64,000 nucleotides of DNA from an uncultured Prevotellaceae bacterium (lineage in GTDB: Bacteria; Bacteroidota; Bacteroidia; Bacteroidales; Bacteroidaceae), in NCBI GenBank assembly GCA_900315455.1, contig OMZE01000004.1:145034-209033 (forward strand), in the 5' to 3' direction. How positions within the stretch are numbered: the first letter of the stretch is position 1; each line of letters begins with the position of its first letter. A program made the translations under genes and the position numbers. A model generated the notes under the pieces. It saw only the letters and a program-made list of their open reading frames with translations. It did not search any database and was not told the origin of the DNA. Shown here one piece after another: positions 41,776 to 50,230 of this stretch.

Positions 41776-42882
41776 ATGTCACTGGTGCGCTCCGCCCTAT
41801 GGCAAGAAGCACCGTCTACCGAGGGATTTCCCCTCGACGAGCCGTCGTGGCATCACCTCCACTTCCTGGCATGCAAGCAGACCGTGCAAGGCATCGTCTA
41901 CGATGCCATCTGCCAGTTGCCCGAAGAACTCCTGCCACCCACCGACCTGCTCATCCACTGGATGCACGAGGTGCAGGGCATCGAGGCCAACTACCAACAG
42001 CAACTCCGCGCCCTTGCCTGGCTCACCACACGCATCGAGGCAGAGTCGGTGCTCCACCCCATCATCCTCAAGGGACTGCCCCTCGCAGCCCTCTACCCCA
42101 CCCCCTCTCACCGTGTGAGTGGCGACATCGACATCTTCTACGGTAGCGCAGAGGCGGCAGAGACGGCCGACAGCCTTGTGGAGTCGTGGGGCACCATCGT
42201 CACCCGGGGCAAGTTCGGCGAGAGCGTCTTCACCATCAGCCATGTGCCCATCGAGCACCATGGCTATCTCGTCCACTCTCATGTGCCCGTGCGCAAGCGG
42301 CGTCTCACGGCGTGGATAGAAAAGCGGATGAAAGATGCCGACGCCACCCTCCAAGTGAGCATTGCCGACATGCCGGTCAGCGTGCTCACACCTGCGCTCG
42401 ACCTCATCCAACTGAGCAGCCACAGCCTCGGACACGCCCTCAACGAGGGCATCAGCGTGAGGCAGATGTGCGACCTTGCCATCTTCGCCCACCATCACTA
42501 CGACACGCTGAGTGCCGCACCGCTCCGGCAACTCCTCAACCGCTTCGGCCTGCGGCGATGGACCGACCTCTGCCTGAGTTACTGCACCACCTATCTTGGG
42601 CTCCCCACCAATCGGCTGCCTTATCCCGTGAAGCCCCACCACCCCATGCTCGCCGCCATGCACCGAGAAGTGATGCTCAGCGGCAACTTCGGACAGATGG
42701 ACGACCGCTATGAGCGCAACCCCGACGGCAACTCTGCCGTCACTGCCCAGCGCATCTCGCGCAATGTGTGGCGCTATCTCCGCGTAGCCCCACTGGAGTC
42801 TACCAGCATGCTCTCCACCCTCACCACCCTATGGCTGAAAGACCGCATCTTCGGCAAAGAAGAGCAGCCCCCACAGCCATAA
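41776..42882 (+). CDS. PF14907-type nucleotidyltransferase family protein
   Basis: 368 residues from the ATG at 41776; a TTG at 41752 would add 8 residues and overlap pqqD. The fold is suggested by ILKGLPLAALYPTPSHRVSGDIDIFYG (positions about 100-126), an inactive-looking or divergent nucleotidyltransferase core with two Asp (GDIDIF), followed by HHGYLVHSHVPVR and alpha-helical regions. The family occurs beside HprK-like kinases and PqqD proteins, in EPS and lasso-peptide loci. Biochemical activity has not been shown to my knowledge. It completes the four-gene cassette; a 70-bp spacer with repeats separates it from the export genes. Confidence 0.78.
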   Translation: MSLVRSALWQEAPSTEGFPLDEPSWHHLHFLACKQTVQGIVYDAICQLPEELLPPTDLLIHWMHEVQGIEANYQQQLRALAWLTTRIEAESVLHPIILKGLPLAALYPTPSHRVSGDIDIFYGSAEAAETADSLVESWGTIVTRGKFGESVFTISHVPIEHHGYLVHSHVPVRKRRLTAWIEKRMKDADATLQVSIADMPVSVLTPALDLIQLSSHSLGHALNEGISVRQMCDLAIFAHHHYDTLSAAPLRQLLNRFGLRRWTDLCLSYCTTYLGLPTNRLPYPVKPHHPMLAAMHREVMLSGNFGQMDDRYERNPDGNSAVTAQRISRNVWRYLRVAPLESTSMLSTLTTLWLKDRIFGKEEQPPQP

Positions 42883-42893
42883 ATACTATAGTC

Positions 42894-42927
42894 ACTATTA
42901 CCCCTATAGTCACTATAGTTACTATAG
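42894..42927 (+). repeat. TATAGTCACTAT repeats before the wza-like gene
   Basis: ACTATAGTCACTATTACCCC is followed by CTATAGTCACTATAGTTACTATAG, giving two full and one variant copies of a partly palindromic unit. Copies recur at 43762-43790 before the wzc-like gene. They end 28 bp before the wza-like ATG. Confidence 0.7.
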
Positions 42928-42952
42928 AAAGAACAAAAAACAATATATCATC

Positions 42953-43756
42953 ATGAAACAGAAACTCCATCTCCTGGCGCTGCTGCTCATCGCACTCGCC
43001 GTCACCTCGTGCCGCACCCGCACGCAAATGATTTACCTGCAAGACTTTGCTCCCGACGTGGAGTATCCGGTACAACCCACCAAAGACCTCGTCATCCAAA
43101 ACGACGACAATCTCACCATCAAGGTCACCTGCAAGAACCCTGAACTCGCCATGGCATTCAACATGCCCGGCTCAGGCGGCTATTCCATCAGCAACGACGG
43201 CACCATCCACAGCACAGCCACCACAGGCACCGACGCCACTTACACCGTCACCGAAGACGGCACCATCGACTTCCCCATCCTCGGCAAAATACAGGCCCGT
43301 GGACTTACCTGCCGCCAACTCTCCGAGAGCATAAAGAAAGAACTCCAGAGCCGCAGCCTCATCACCGACCCGTTCGTCACAACGCAAATCACCAACTTCA
43401 CCTACTCCGTGCTCGGCGAGGCCAAGAAGGTGGGCACTGTTGAGGTAAAAGGCAAGGAGCGCGTCACCATCCTCGATGCCGTGGCACAGGCAGGCGACCT
43501 CACACAGGACGCCAAACTCGAGCGCATCGCCGTCATACGCGAGGAGAACGGCAAGCGCAAAATCTACCATGTCGACATCCGCTCAAAATCCATCTTCGAA
43601 TCTCCCGTATTCTACCTCAAGCAAAACGACCTCATCTACATCGAGCCCAACGACAACAAGGTGCGCGAGGAGTCACGCCGCAACCTACAGTGGATTTTCA
43701 CCGGTGCATCACTCCTCACCACCGTCATCTCACTCATCACCCTCATCAAAAAATAA
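42953..43756 (+). CDS. Polysaccharide export lipoprotein (Wza/outer-membrane auxiliary family)
   Basis: 267 residues. A lipoprotein signal with lipobox LAVTSC (Cys20) is followed by the poly-export domain (NDDNLTIKVTCKNPELA), then a SLBB-like region (FTYSVLGEAKKVGTVEVKGKERVTILDAVAQAGD). A C-terminal hydrophobic helix (WIFTGASLLTTVISLITLI) ends the protein, so it can span to the membrane as Wza does. It forms the outer-membrane exit channel with the Wzc-like protein encoded next. Length is short relative to E. coli Wza, as usual for Bacteroidetes. Confidence 0.9.
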   Translation: MKQKLHLLALLLIALAVTSCRTRTQMIYLQDFAPDVEYPVQPTKDLVIQNDDNLTIKVTCKNPELAMAFNMPGSGGYSISNDGTIHSTATTGTDATYTVTEDGTIDFPILGKIQARGLTCRQLSESIKKELQSRSLITDPFVTTQITNFTYSVLGEAKKVGTVEVKGKERVTILDAVAQAGDLTQDAKLERIAVIREENGKRKIYHVDIRSKSIFESPVFYLKQNDLIYIEPNDNKVREESRRNLQWIFTGASLLTTVISLITLIKK

Positions 43757-43761
43757 TTCAT

Positions 43762-43790
43762 CCATAGTCACTATTGTCACTATAACCCCC
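43762..43790 (+). repeat. Second block of TAGTCACTAT repeats, before the wzc-like gene
   Basis: CCATAGTCACTATTGTCACTATAACCCCC repeats the unit found at 42894-42927, including the C-rich tail. It lies 20 bp before the wzc-like ATG. Sharing of the same element in two successive gaps suggests a duplicated regulatory or processing site. Confidence 0.65.
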
Positions 43791-43809
43791 TAAAAAAACC
43801 ACAACCACT

Positions 43810-46344
43810 ATGGTAAAAATGAGCGAACAGAAGAACATGGCGCCCGACAGTTCGCTGGCGTCAAAAGGCTTCAACATCAACCCGCTTGACATCCTTCGTT
43901 TCCTGCTGTCGAAATGGTATTGGTTCGCCCTCTCCGTTGCAATCTTCGGTGGATGGGCATGGTATAGATACTCCACCACACAGTTCCGCTACAGCACCAA
44001 CGCCACAGTGATGTTCAAAGACGCGCAAGCGTCGGCACGGCAGGCCGGACTCGACCGACTGGCCAGCCCCGCGCAACAGGTCAACATCTCCAACGAGATA
44101 CTGCAGTTCCAGTCGCCCGAACTCATGCGAAAGGCTGTGCTGCGCCTCCACGCCGAGGTCGACTACACCGTCATGGACTACCTCCGCGTCGAAGAACTCT
44201 ATAGCCGCTCACCGGTGAAAGTGTCGTTCCTCGACATCGCCGACGACCAGACAGCATCGCTGCAGGTCACTCCCATCGATGATGAGAAAGTGCGCATCGC
44301 TTTCGCCACCGGAGGCCCTCTCACAGCGCCCCTCGGCAAGACCGTGCGCACACCGCTCGGCAAACTCAACATTTCCAAGACACTCTACTACAACAAGGAG
44401 TGGTATGGACGCACCATCAATGTCTTCAAAAACGACATCAACGTCACCGTGAGCAAACTATGCCCCAACCTGTCGATAACACAAGGCTCTGCCGAAGCGG
44501 TCAGCAGTTATGGCTTCAACAACTCCTCATCGATACTCTACATGTATCTGAGCGATGTCAACCCCACTCGTGCTGAAGACATTCTTAACACGCTCATCGC
44601 CATCTACAACGAGGAGACTATCTCCGACAAAAACCAAATAGCCATCAACACCTCCAACTTCATCGATGAGCGTCTGGCCATCATCGAGAAAGAACTGAGT
44701 GGCGTGGAAGGCCAGATTCAGGAGTTCAAGGAGGCGCATGACATGGTCGACCTCGGCTCTGTCAGTTCCACCGAACAGGGTCACCGCGAGCGCTACTCCA
44801 CCGAGGTGAAAGACCTTCTTTTGCAACAGCAGACCGGACACTATCTGCGCGACTACTTGCGCGACCCATCGAAGGCCACCGACCTCATCCCCACCAACAC
44901 CGGCATCAGCAACGGCGCCATCGAGGAGCAAATCTCTCAATACAACGCCTCGAAACTCCGTCGCGACAAGTTGCTCGAGGGCGGTGGCGGCGAAAACAAC
45001 CCTGTCATCGAAGACCTGAACAACACGCTCAGTTCCATGCGCCAGAACATCCTCCGCTCTGTCGACAACATGAACGCCAATATCAGCGCCAAAATCGAAG
45101 ACGTGGCCAACCGCGCCAGCCAGGCTTCCGCCCGCATCTCGCAGATTCCGCGCCAGCAGCGCCAGATGCTCTCCATCGAGCGCCAGCAGCATATCAAAGA
45201 AGAACTCTACCTCTATCTGCTCAACAAGCGTGAGGAGAATGCCCTCAGCCTCGCTACCACCGAGTCCAATGCACGCGTGCTCCAGCCTGCCTATGGCAAC
45301 AAGACGCCCATCTCGCCCATCTTCGGCCTAATGATGACCAAAAACCTCGCTTTGGCCATCGGTCTTCCTCTCGCTGCCCTGCTCTTCCTCTTCTTCTTCG
45401 ACACACGCGTGAAGAGCCGCAGAGACATTGAAGACATGACCTCCGTGCCCTTCATCGGTGAGATCCCCAAGCACACCTTCGCCAAGACGGGCAGTGGAAG
45501 CAACAACCGCATCGTGGTGCTCAACGACAGCCGCGACCTCACCAGCGAGGCATTCCGCATCGTGCGAACCAACATGGACTTCATGCGCGTCAAGGCAGAA
45601 AACCTGCAGGTGGTCACGTTCAGCAGTTTCGGTTCCTCGGCAGGCAAGACCTTCGTATCGAGCAACCTCGCTGCCAGTTTCGCCCAAACCGGCAAGCGGG
45701 TCATCATCATCGACCTCGACATCCGTAAGGGCACGCTCACCATACACACCAAGCACCACCAAGAGAAGGGTATGACCAACTACCTCTCCGGACAGGCATC
45801 GCTCGACGACATCATCAAGCACGACGACATCTGCGACAACCTCGACGTGATACCTGCCGGCGGCATCGCCCCCAACCCCGCAGAGTTGTTGCTCAGCGAT
45901 CGCCTCGACCAACTCATCGACGAACTGCGCACACGCTACGACTATATCTTCATCGACAATGTGCCCTATGGCGTGGTGGCAGACGCCGTCATCACAAACC
46001 GCATCGCCGATCTCACCATCTTCGTCATCCGCGTGGGTCGTGTTGACCGCCGTATGATGCCCGAGGTAGAGAAAATCTACAACAGCGGCAAACTCAAGAA
46101 CATGTCGCTCATCCTCAACGGCACCTCGCTCCACAGCGGTTATGGTTATGGCTACGGGTACGGTTACGGCTACGGTTACGGCTACGGATATGGCTATACC
46201 AGCGACAAGCCCTGGTGGCAGCGCATCTTCTCTTTCGGCAAGAAAAAGAAGCACCGCCATCACCGCAAGCACGAATCCGCCGCCAAGTCGGGCAACACTA
46301 CAGGCCAAGCCAAGCCCACCGACAACAGTACCACAAAGTTATAG
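43810..46344 (+). CDS. Wzc-type polysaccharide co-polymerase and tyrosine kinase
   Basis: 844 residues. An N-terminal membrane helix (about 35-55), a long periplasmic part with coiled coil (about 280-480), and a second helix (LALAIGLPLAALLFLFF) flank the chain-length domain. The cytosolic BY-kinase domain has Walker A FGSSAGKTFVSSNLAASFAQ (near residue 610) and Walker A' IIIDLDIRKGTL, then YIFIDNVPYGVVADA. The tail has ten Gly-Tyr dipeptides (46138-46197), the presumed autophosphorylation cluster, then a basic His/Lys-rich end. It controls polymer length and export with the Wza-like protein; the CpsB-type phosphatase downstream would reverse it. Confidence 0.93.
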   Translation: MVKMSEQKNMAPDSSLASKGFNINPLDILRFLLSKWYWFALSVAIFGGWAWYRYSTTQFRYSTNATVMFKDAQASARQAGLDRLASPAQQVNISNEILQFQSPELMRKAVLRLHAEVDYTVMDYLRVEELYSRSPVKVSFLDIADDQTASLQVTPIDDEKVRIAFATGGPLTAPLGKTVRTPLGKLNISKTLYYNKEWYGRTINVFKNDINVTVSKLCPNLSITQGSAEAVSSYGFNNSSSILYMYLSDVNPTRAEDILNTLIAIYNEETISDKNQIAINTSNFIDERLAIIEKELSGVEGQIQEFKEAHDMVDLGSVSSTEQGHRERYSTEVKDLLLQQQTGHYLRDYLRDPSKATDLIPTNTGISNGAIEEQISQYNASKLRRDKLLEGGGGENNPVIEDLNNTLSSMRQNILRSVDNMNANISAKIEDVANRASQASARISQIPRQQRQMLSIERQQHIKEELYLYLLNKREENALSLATTESNARVLQPAYGNKTPISPIFGLMMTKNLALAIGLPLAALLFLFFFDTRVKSRRDIEDMTSVPFIGEIPKHTFAKTGSGSNNRIVVLNDSRDLTSEAFRIVRTNMDFMRVKAENLQVVTFSSFGSSAGKTFVSSNLAASFAQTGKRVIIIDLDIRKGTLTIHTKHHQEKGMTNYLSGQASLDDIIKHDDICDNLDVIPAGGIAPNPAELLLSDRLDQLIDELRTRYDYIFIDNVPYGVVADAVITNRIADLTIFVIRVGRVDRRMMPEVEKIYNSGKLKNMSLILNGTSLHSGYGYGYGYGYGYGYGYGYGYTSDKPWWQRIFSFGKKKKHRHHRKHESAAKSGNTTGQAKPTDNSTTKL

Positions 46345-46357
46345 CCACAATCGTGTA

Positions 46358-46397
46358 GAGACGGGATTCTTCCCGTCTCCCAATATTTTTCATTTTT
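46358..46397 (+). terminator. Candidate terminator after the wzc-like gene
   Basis: GAGACGGGA-TTCT-TCCCGTCTC (46358-46379) forms a 9-bp stem followed by CCAATATTTTTCATTTTT. It lies 13 bp after the stop. The T tract is displaced by several bases, so termination may be partial. The rest of the gap up to 46505 contains two more short hairpins (ACCGC-GAA-GCGGT; CGGCC-AAA-GGCCG). Confidence 0.6.
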
Positions 46398-46505
46398 CAA
46401 AGTTGCGATTAAGCGAGAGCAGACGAAAACTTGTTTTCAGTATGCCGAGCATGAGCAACTTCACCGCGAAGCGGTAATTTTCAATCGGCCAAAGGCCGCA
46501 AAAAA

Positions 46506-47219
46506 ATGTTCTCTTTCAAGCACCGTCTCATCAAGTCTGGCATACTGCAAGGCAAGACCGACATCCACTGCCATGTGCTCCCCGGCGTCGATGACGGCTC
46601 CCCCGACCTGCCCCATTCCCTCGACCTCCTCGATTATATGGAGCACGACCTCGGATTCGTCGCCGCCTGGCTCACGCCCCATGTGATGCAGGGCAACGGC
46701 AACACCGCTGCCCGCCTGCAGGAGCCTTTCAACCAACTGCTGCGCCAATACGACGGTTCGATGCGCCTCCGCCTGTCGTCAGAATACATGATGGACGGAG
46801 GCTTCGACGAGCGCCTCACCACTGACGCCCTCGTCCTGGGCAAGCGTCACCTGTTGGTAGAGACATCATATATGAATGGTCCCAACAACCTCTACGACAT
46901 CCTCCTGAGCGTGTGGCACCGCGACCTGAAGCCCCTCATCGCCCACCCCGAGCGCTACATGTATATGAGCGACGACGACTACCGCAACCTGAAGGGCCAT
47001 GGCTACGAGTTTCAACTCAACCTGCTGTCGCTGAGCGGATACTACGGTGTACGTCCGCGCCTGGTTGCCGAGCATCTCCTCGAAGAAGGCTTCTACGACA
47101 ACGTAGGTACCGACCTCCACCACCTCGACCGTTTCGAAGACTACCTCTACGACCTGAAACTCACCCGACACCAACTCGACTGCATCGAAAAACTGTTCGC
47201 CAACAACGAAGACCTTTGA
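46506..47219 (+). CDS. CpsB/YwqE-type tyrosine phosphatase (PHP domain)
   Basis: 237 residues. PHP metal-site motifs: TDIHCHVLPGVDDGS (His21, His23), FVAAWLTPHVMQG, LLVETSYM and IAHPERYMYM with NVGTDLHH. These Mn/Fe-dependent phosphatases dephosphorylate BY-kinases such as the Wzc-like protein and regulate chain length. The gene follows wzc after 161 bp. Members of this family in Bacteroidetes lie next to the cognate kinase. Confidence 0.9.
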   Translation: MFSFKHRLIKSGILQGKTDIHCHVLPGVDDGSPDLPHSLDLLDYMEHDLGFVAAWLTPHVMQGNGNTAARLQEPFNQLLRQYDGSMRLRLSSEYMMDGGFDERLTTDALVLGKRHLLVETSYMNGPNNLYDILLSVWHRDLKPLIAHPERYMYMSDDDYRNLKGHGYEFQLNLLSLSGYYGVRPRLVAEHLLEEGFYDNVGTDLHHLDRFEDYLYDLKLTRHQLDCIEKLFANNEDL

Positions 47220-47240
47220 GGCTCCGTCGCAACCATCAAC

Positions 47241-47277
47241 AAAAAGCCGTCAAGTATGTTGCGACTCCGTCGCAACC
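47241..47277 (+). repeat. Hairpin repeat copy 1 (REP-like) after the CpsB-type gene
   Basis: AAAAAGCCGTCAAGTATGTT starts the unit; GTTGCGAC-TCC-GTCGCAAC (47258-47276) is a perfect 8-bp hairpin. The unit recurs at 48279. A half copy (GGCTCCGTCGCAACCATCAAC) lies directly at the stop of the preceding gene (47219-47240). Confidence 0.75.
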
Positions 47278-47293
47278 GAGATAAAGATTTCAC

Positions 47294-48280
47294 ATGGCAA
47301 AGAACACCCTTTCTTGGGTACTGTTGGCTGCAGCAGTTCTCCTCCTGCTCTTGCCATTCCTACCCCCACAGGCCGCCAGTTGGCTGTTGGTAGTCGGCTA
47401 TGCAGCCCTCCCCATCATCCTCGCAAACGTTCTGGCAGCCATCATGAGAAAAAGCCCTTGGCGCTGGGCACACCTCGCCACCGTGCTACTGAGCCTCCCC
47501 CTCATCTACAACTACATCCCCCTCATCCCTCGAAAGGCAAAAACAGCCACGAGCCCCATCAAAATCATATCGTGGAACGTCGACAACTTCCTCGTCTCCA
47601 CCGACACCATGCGCCACAGCACCCAATACCTCCGTTCACAACACCCCGACATCATCTGCCTGCAAGAACGCCCCCATGAGGTGAAAGTGGCATGGACCGA
47701 CATCCTCGGTGCCCTGCCCCAATATCACCACGCGGTGCGCAACTCTCACGAAGACGAAGTCCTCAACCTCGCTATCCTCAGCCGGCATCCCATCATCGCC
47801 AGCGGAGAGCGCACCTTCGATGACACCTACAACAAATACATGTGGGCCGATATCCACATCCACGCCGACACCCTGCGCGTCTATAGTGTTCACCTGCAGA
47901 CCACCGGCACCGGTCCCTCTGCAGCCAGCGGCGCATCATCCAGTGGCATCACCCACACCCTTCGCTCAGCCACTCACCACGCCGTCATGCGCAACCAGCA
48001 AGTCCGGCAACTCTTCCACGACATCAACCATAGCCCACACCCCGTCGTTGTCTGCGGCGATTTCAACGACACCCCCTCAGGCTATCCCGCCCGCCTACTG
48101 CGCCGCCGACTCACCGACATTTCCCGTCGCTGGCCCCTCTGCGGCACCTACAAAGGCATGGGAGACATCATGAAAATCGACTATATGATGTGTAGTTCCA
48201 CCCTCACCCCCCTAACCTACCATCTCGCCGACACCCCATGGAGCGACCACATGATGCAAATAGCAACCATCAACAACTAA
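47294..48280 (+). CDS. Membrane-anchored endonuclease/exonuclease/phosphatase family protein
   Basis: 328 residues. Three hydrophobic helices in the first 75 residues anchor it. The EEP domain follows: IISWNVDNFLVS, ICLQERP (metal-binding Glu), RVYSVHLQTTG, VVVCGDFNDTPSG (catalytic Asp/Asn) and the final WSDHMMQIA (His). EEP proteins are metal-dependent phosphodiesterases or nucleases; in polysaccharide loci a role on a phosphorylated lipid or nucleotide is possible but not shown. It lies between two copies of the hairpin repeat. No fixed substrate is suggested. Confidence 0.82.
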   Translation: MAKNTLSWVLLAAAVLLLLLPFLPPQAASWLLVVGYAALPIILANVLAAIMRKSPWRWAHLATVLLSLPLIYNYIPLIPRKAKTATSPIKIISWNVDNFLVSTDTMRHSTQYLRSQHPDIICLQERPHEVKVAWTDILGALPQYHHAVRNSHEDEVLNLAILSRHPIIASGERTFDDTYNKYMWADIHIHADTLRVYSVHLQTTGTGPSAASGASSSGITHTLRSATHHAVMRNQQVRQLFHDINHSPHPVVVCGDFNDTPSGYPARLLRRRLTDISRRWPLCGTYKGMGDIMKIDYMMCSSTLTPLTYHLADTPWSDHMMQIATINN

Positions 48281-48315
48281 AAAGCCGTCAAGTATGTTGC
48301 GACTTTGTCGCAACC
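48279..48315 (+). repeat. Hairpin repeat copy 2 (REP-like) after the EEP gene
   Basis: AAAAAGCCGTCAAGTATGTT then GTTGCGAC-TTT-GTCGCAAC (48296-48314), identical to copy 1 except in the loop. It begins inside the EEP stop codon. The loop change keeps the stem, consistent with selection for the hairpin or a recent duplication. Confidence 0.75.
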
Positions 48316-48379
48316 ATCACCTCCCCCCCCGCACCCTTCTCAGGGGCAGGGTTAATCTTCAATCTTCCATAACACAATA

Positions 48380-49096
48380 ATGAACATCGCACTAATCATC
48401 GCCGGCGGTTCCGGCAACCGAATGGGGCAAGACATTCCCAAACAATTCATACATATCGACGGTGCACCCATTGTCATCCACACCATGATGTGCTTTCAGC
48501 GTCATCCCGACATCCAGCAGATTGCCATCGTGTGCCTCAAAGGCTGGGAAACCGTCCTCCAGAGTTACGCGAACCAGTTCAATATCACCAAACTGAAACA
48601 CATCTTCCCCGGAGGCGATAGCGGCATGGAGTCCATCCACAACGGCATCTACGGACTCTTAGAGGCCGGTTGCGACGGCGAAGACCTCGTGTTAATCCAC
48701 GACGCCGTGCGGCCACTCCTCTCTCAAGACATCATCAGCGGCAACATCGCCACCTGCAAGGCCTATGGCTATGCCGTCACGGGCATCAAGTGCCGCGAAG
48801 CCATCCTCGAGAGCGAAGACGGCTTCTCCACCTCCACGAGCATCCCACGCGACAGACTCATTAGGACCCAGACCCCACAGACCTTCAGGCTCAAGAACAT
48901 CATCTCCGCACATGAAGAGGCAAAGGAGAAAGGCATCACCAATTCCGTAGCATCCTGCACGTTGTGCGCCGAACTGGGCAACCGGGTGATGCATCTCGTG
49001 CCCGGGTCAGAAAAAAACATCAAGGTCACAACTGTAGAGGACCTGGAAATCCTGAAAGCCCTGATGCACACCTCCAAAGAAAACTGGCTGAAATGA
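48380..49096 (+). CDS. IspD-like cytidylyltransferase, probably for an EPS precursor
   Basis: 238 residues. IspD/TarI-type features: ALIIAGGSGNRMGQDIPKQF (CTP-binding glycine-rich loop, residues 4-23), LVLIHDAVRPLLS, RTQTPQTFRL and the C-terminal EKNIKVTTVEDLEILKAL. It transfers CMP to a polyol phosphate. In this position, coupled by ATGA to an SDR epimerase and in a locus with LicD, it is more likely to make a CDP-polyol (for example CDP-ribitol) than the isoprenoid intermediate. The substrate is inference. Confidence 0.82.
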   Translation: MNIALIIAGGSGNRMGQDIPKQFIHIDGAPIVIHTMMCFQRHPDIQQIAIVCLKGWETVLQSYANQFNITKLKHIFPGGDSGMESIHNGIYGLLEAGCDGEDLVLIHDAVRPLLSQDIISGNIATCKAYGYAVTGIKCREAILESEDGFSTSTSIPRDRLIRTQTPQTFRLKNIISAHEEAKEKGITNSVASCTLCAELGNRVMHLVPGSEKNIKVTTVEDLEILKALMHTSKENWLK

Positions 49097-50109
49097 CCTA
49101 TTGGAACGACATAGAGACCGTAGCCACCCTCGACCTCCCCTGGCACCTGCTCTCCGGCAAAAACATTCTCATCACCGGTGCCACGGGTCTTATCGGCGGC
49201 TGCCTCGTCGACATCCTCATGCACCACCCCCATATCGACTACCATGTCTACGCATCTGGCAGAAACGAGGAAAGGGCAAGGAAGAGATTCTCGAAATATG
49301 AAACCAATCCCCATTACCAATTCCTAAAACACGATGTCACGCATCAATTCACCTGCCCACTCCATTTCCACTATATTATTTTCGCCGCAAGCAACGCCAG
49401 CCCCAACTTCTTTGCCAAGAAGCCGGTCGAAATAATCAAGTCCAATATCCTAGGAGTGGCCAACATCATCGAGCATGGACTAAGCCACCACATGGAGAGA
49501 TTCCTCTATGTGTCTACAGGCGAGGTATATGGCGAGGGAGACGGCAGTGTCTTCCACGAAGACTACAGCGGCTATGTCAACCCGCTCAGTCCCCGATCGT
49601 GCTACCCTTCTTCCAAGAGAGCCGCCGAAACCCTTTGCGTATCCTATGCCGCCGAATATGGGGCAAACGTCGTCATCGCCCGTCCCTGCCACATCTTTGG
49701 TCCCTTCTTCACCGAGTCCGACAACCGCGTCTATGCGCAGTTCATCAGAAACATCCAGCGGGGCGAGGACATCGTGCTGAAGAGCACCGGACAGCAATAC
49801 CGCTCTTGGTGCTATGTCGTAGATTGTGCCAGTGCCCTGCTCCATATCCTCTTCCGCGGAGCCAACGGCGAAGCCTACAACATCGCCGACCCTCACTCCA
49901 ACATCACCATCCGCCAACTCGCCGAGATGGCAGCCATGATAGGAGACAAGCACGTCGTCTTCGACCTGCCCACCCAAGAAGAATCCAAAGGCTACAACCC
50001 TGTCAAGCATTCCATCCATGCTGTCGAAAAACTATCCGCCCTCGGCTGGACTGTTCAAGGCAGCATAATTGAGAAAATGCAAAAAACCATCGAAGCCCAC
50101 AACGAATAG
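49093..50109 (+). CDS. NAD-dependent nucleotide-sugar epimerase/dehydratase (extended SDR)
   Basis: 338 residues from the ATG at 49093 (overlap ATGA with the cytidylyltransferase). The Rossmann motif is ITGATGLIGGCLVD (Gly29-Gly35), YVSTGEVYGEG, and the catalytic Tyr-x3-Lys in SCYPSSKRAAE. The C-terminal part (EAYNIADPHSNITIRQLAEMA) is typical of nucleotide-sugar-binding SDRs. It may modify the product of its neighbour, for example an NDP-activated sugar. The open frame extends upstream into the previous gene but lacks a plausible start there. Confidence 0.85.
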   Translation: MTYWNDIETVATLDLPWHLLSGKNILITGATGLIGGCLVDILMHHPHIDYHVYASGRNEERARKRFSKYETNPHYQFLKHDVTHQFTCPLHFHYIIFAASNASPNFFAKKPVEIIKSNILGVANIIEHGLSHHMERFLYVSTGEVYGEGDGSVFHEDYSGYVNPLSPRSCYPSSKRAAETLCVSYAAEYGANVVIARPCHIFGPFFTESDNRVYAQFIRNIQRGEDIVLKSTGQQYRSWCYVVDCASALLHILFRGANGEAYNIADPHSNITIRQLAEMAAMIGDKHVVFDLPTQEESKGYNPVKHSIHAVEKLSALGWTVQGSIIEKMQKTIEAHNE

Positions 50110-50230
50110 TCGCTTCACCTCCTACTCCTAAGAGTTTAGCGAAAGCGATACTTTCGATTACCCCATCAACATTACCGACCGGGAAGTGCTGACCAAACAA
50201 ATGCCTAAGGCATTGATGAAATAAAAACAC
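50110..50230 (+). pseudogene. Possible remnant of a gene 3' end (29 codons)
   Basis: Downstream of an in-frame stop the frame EFSESDTFDYPINITD... continues and ends at TAA at about 50222-50224, with no start codon. It reads like a truncated C-terminus (VLTKQMPKALMK) of some protein and sits directly before a GT2 gene. Family not identified. It could equally be chance. Confidence 0.25.
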
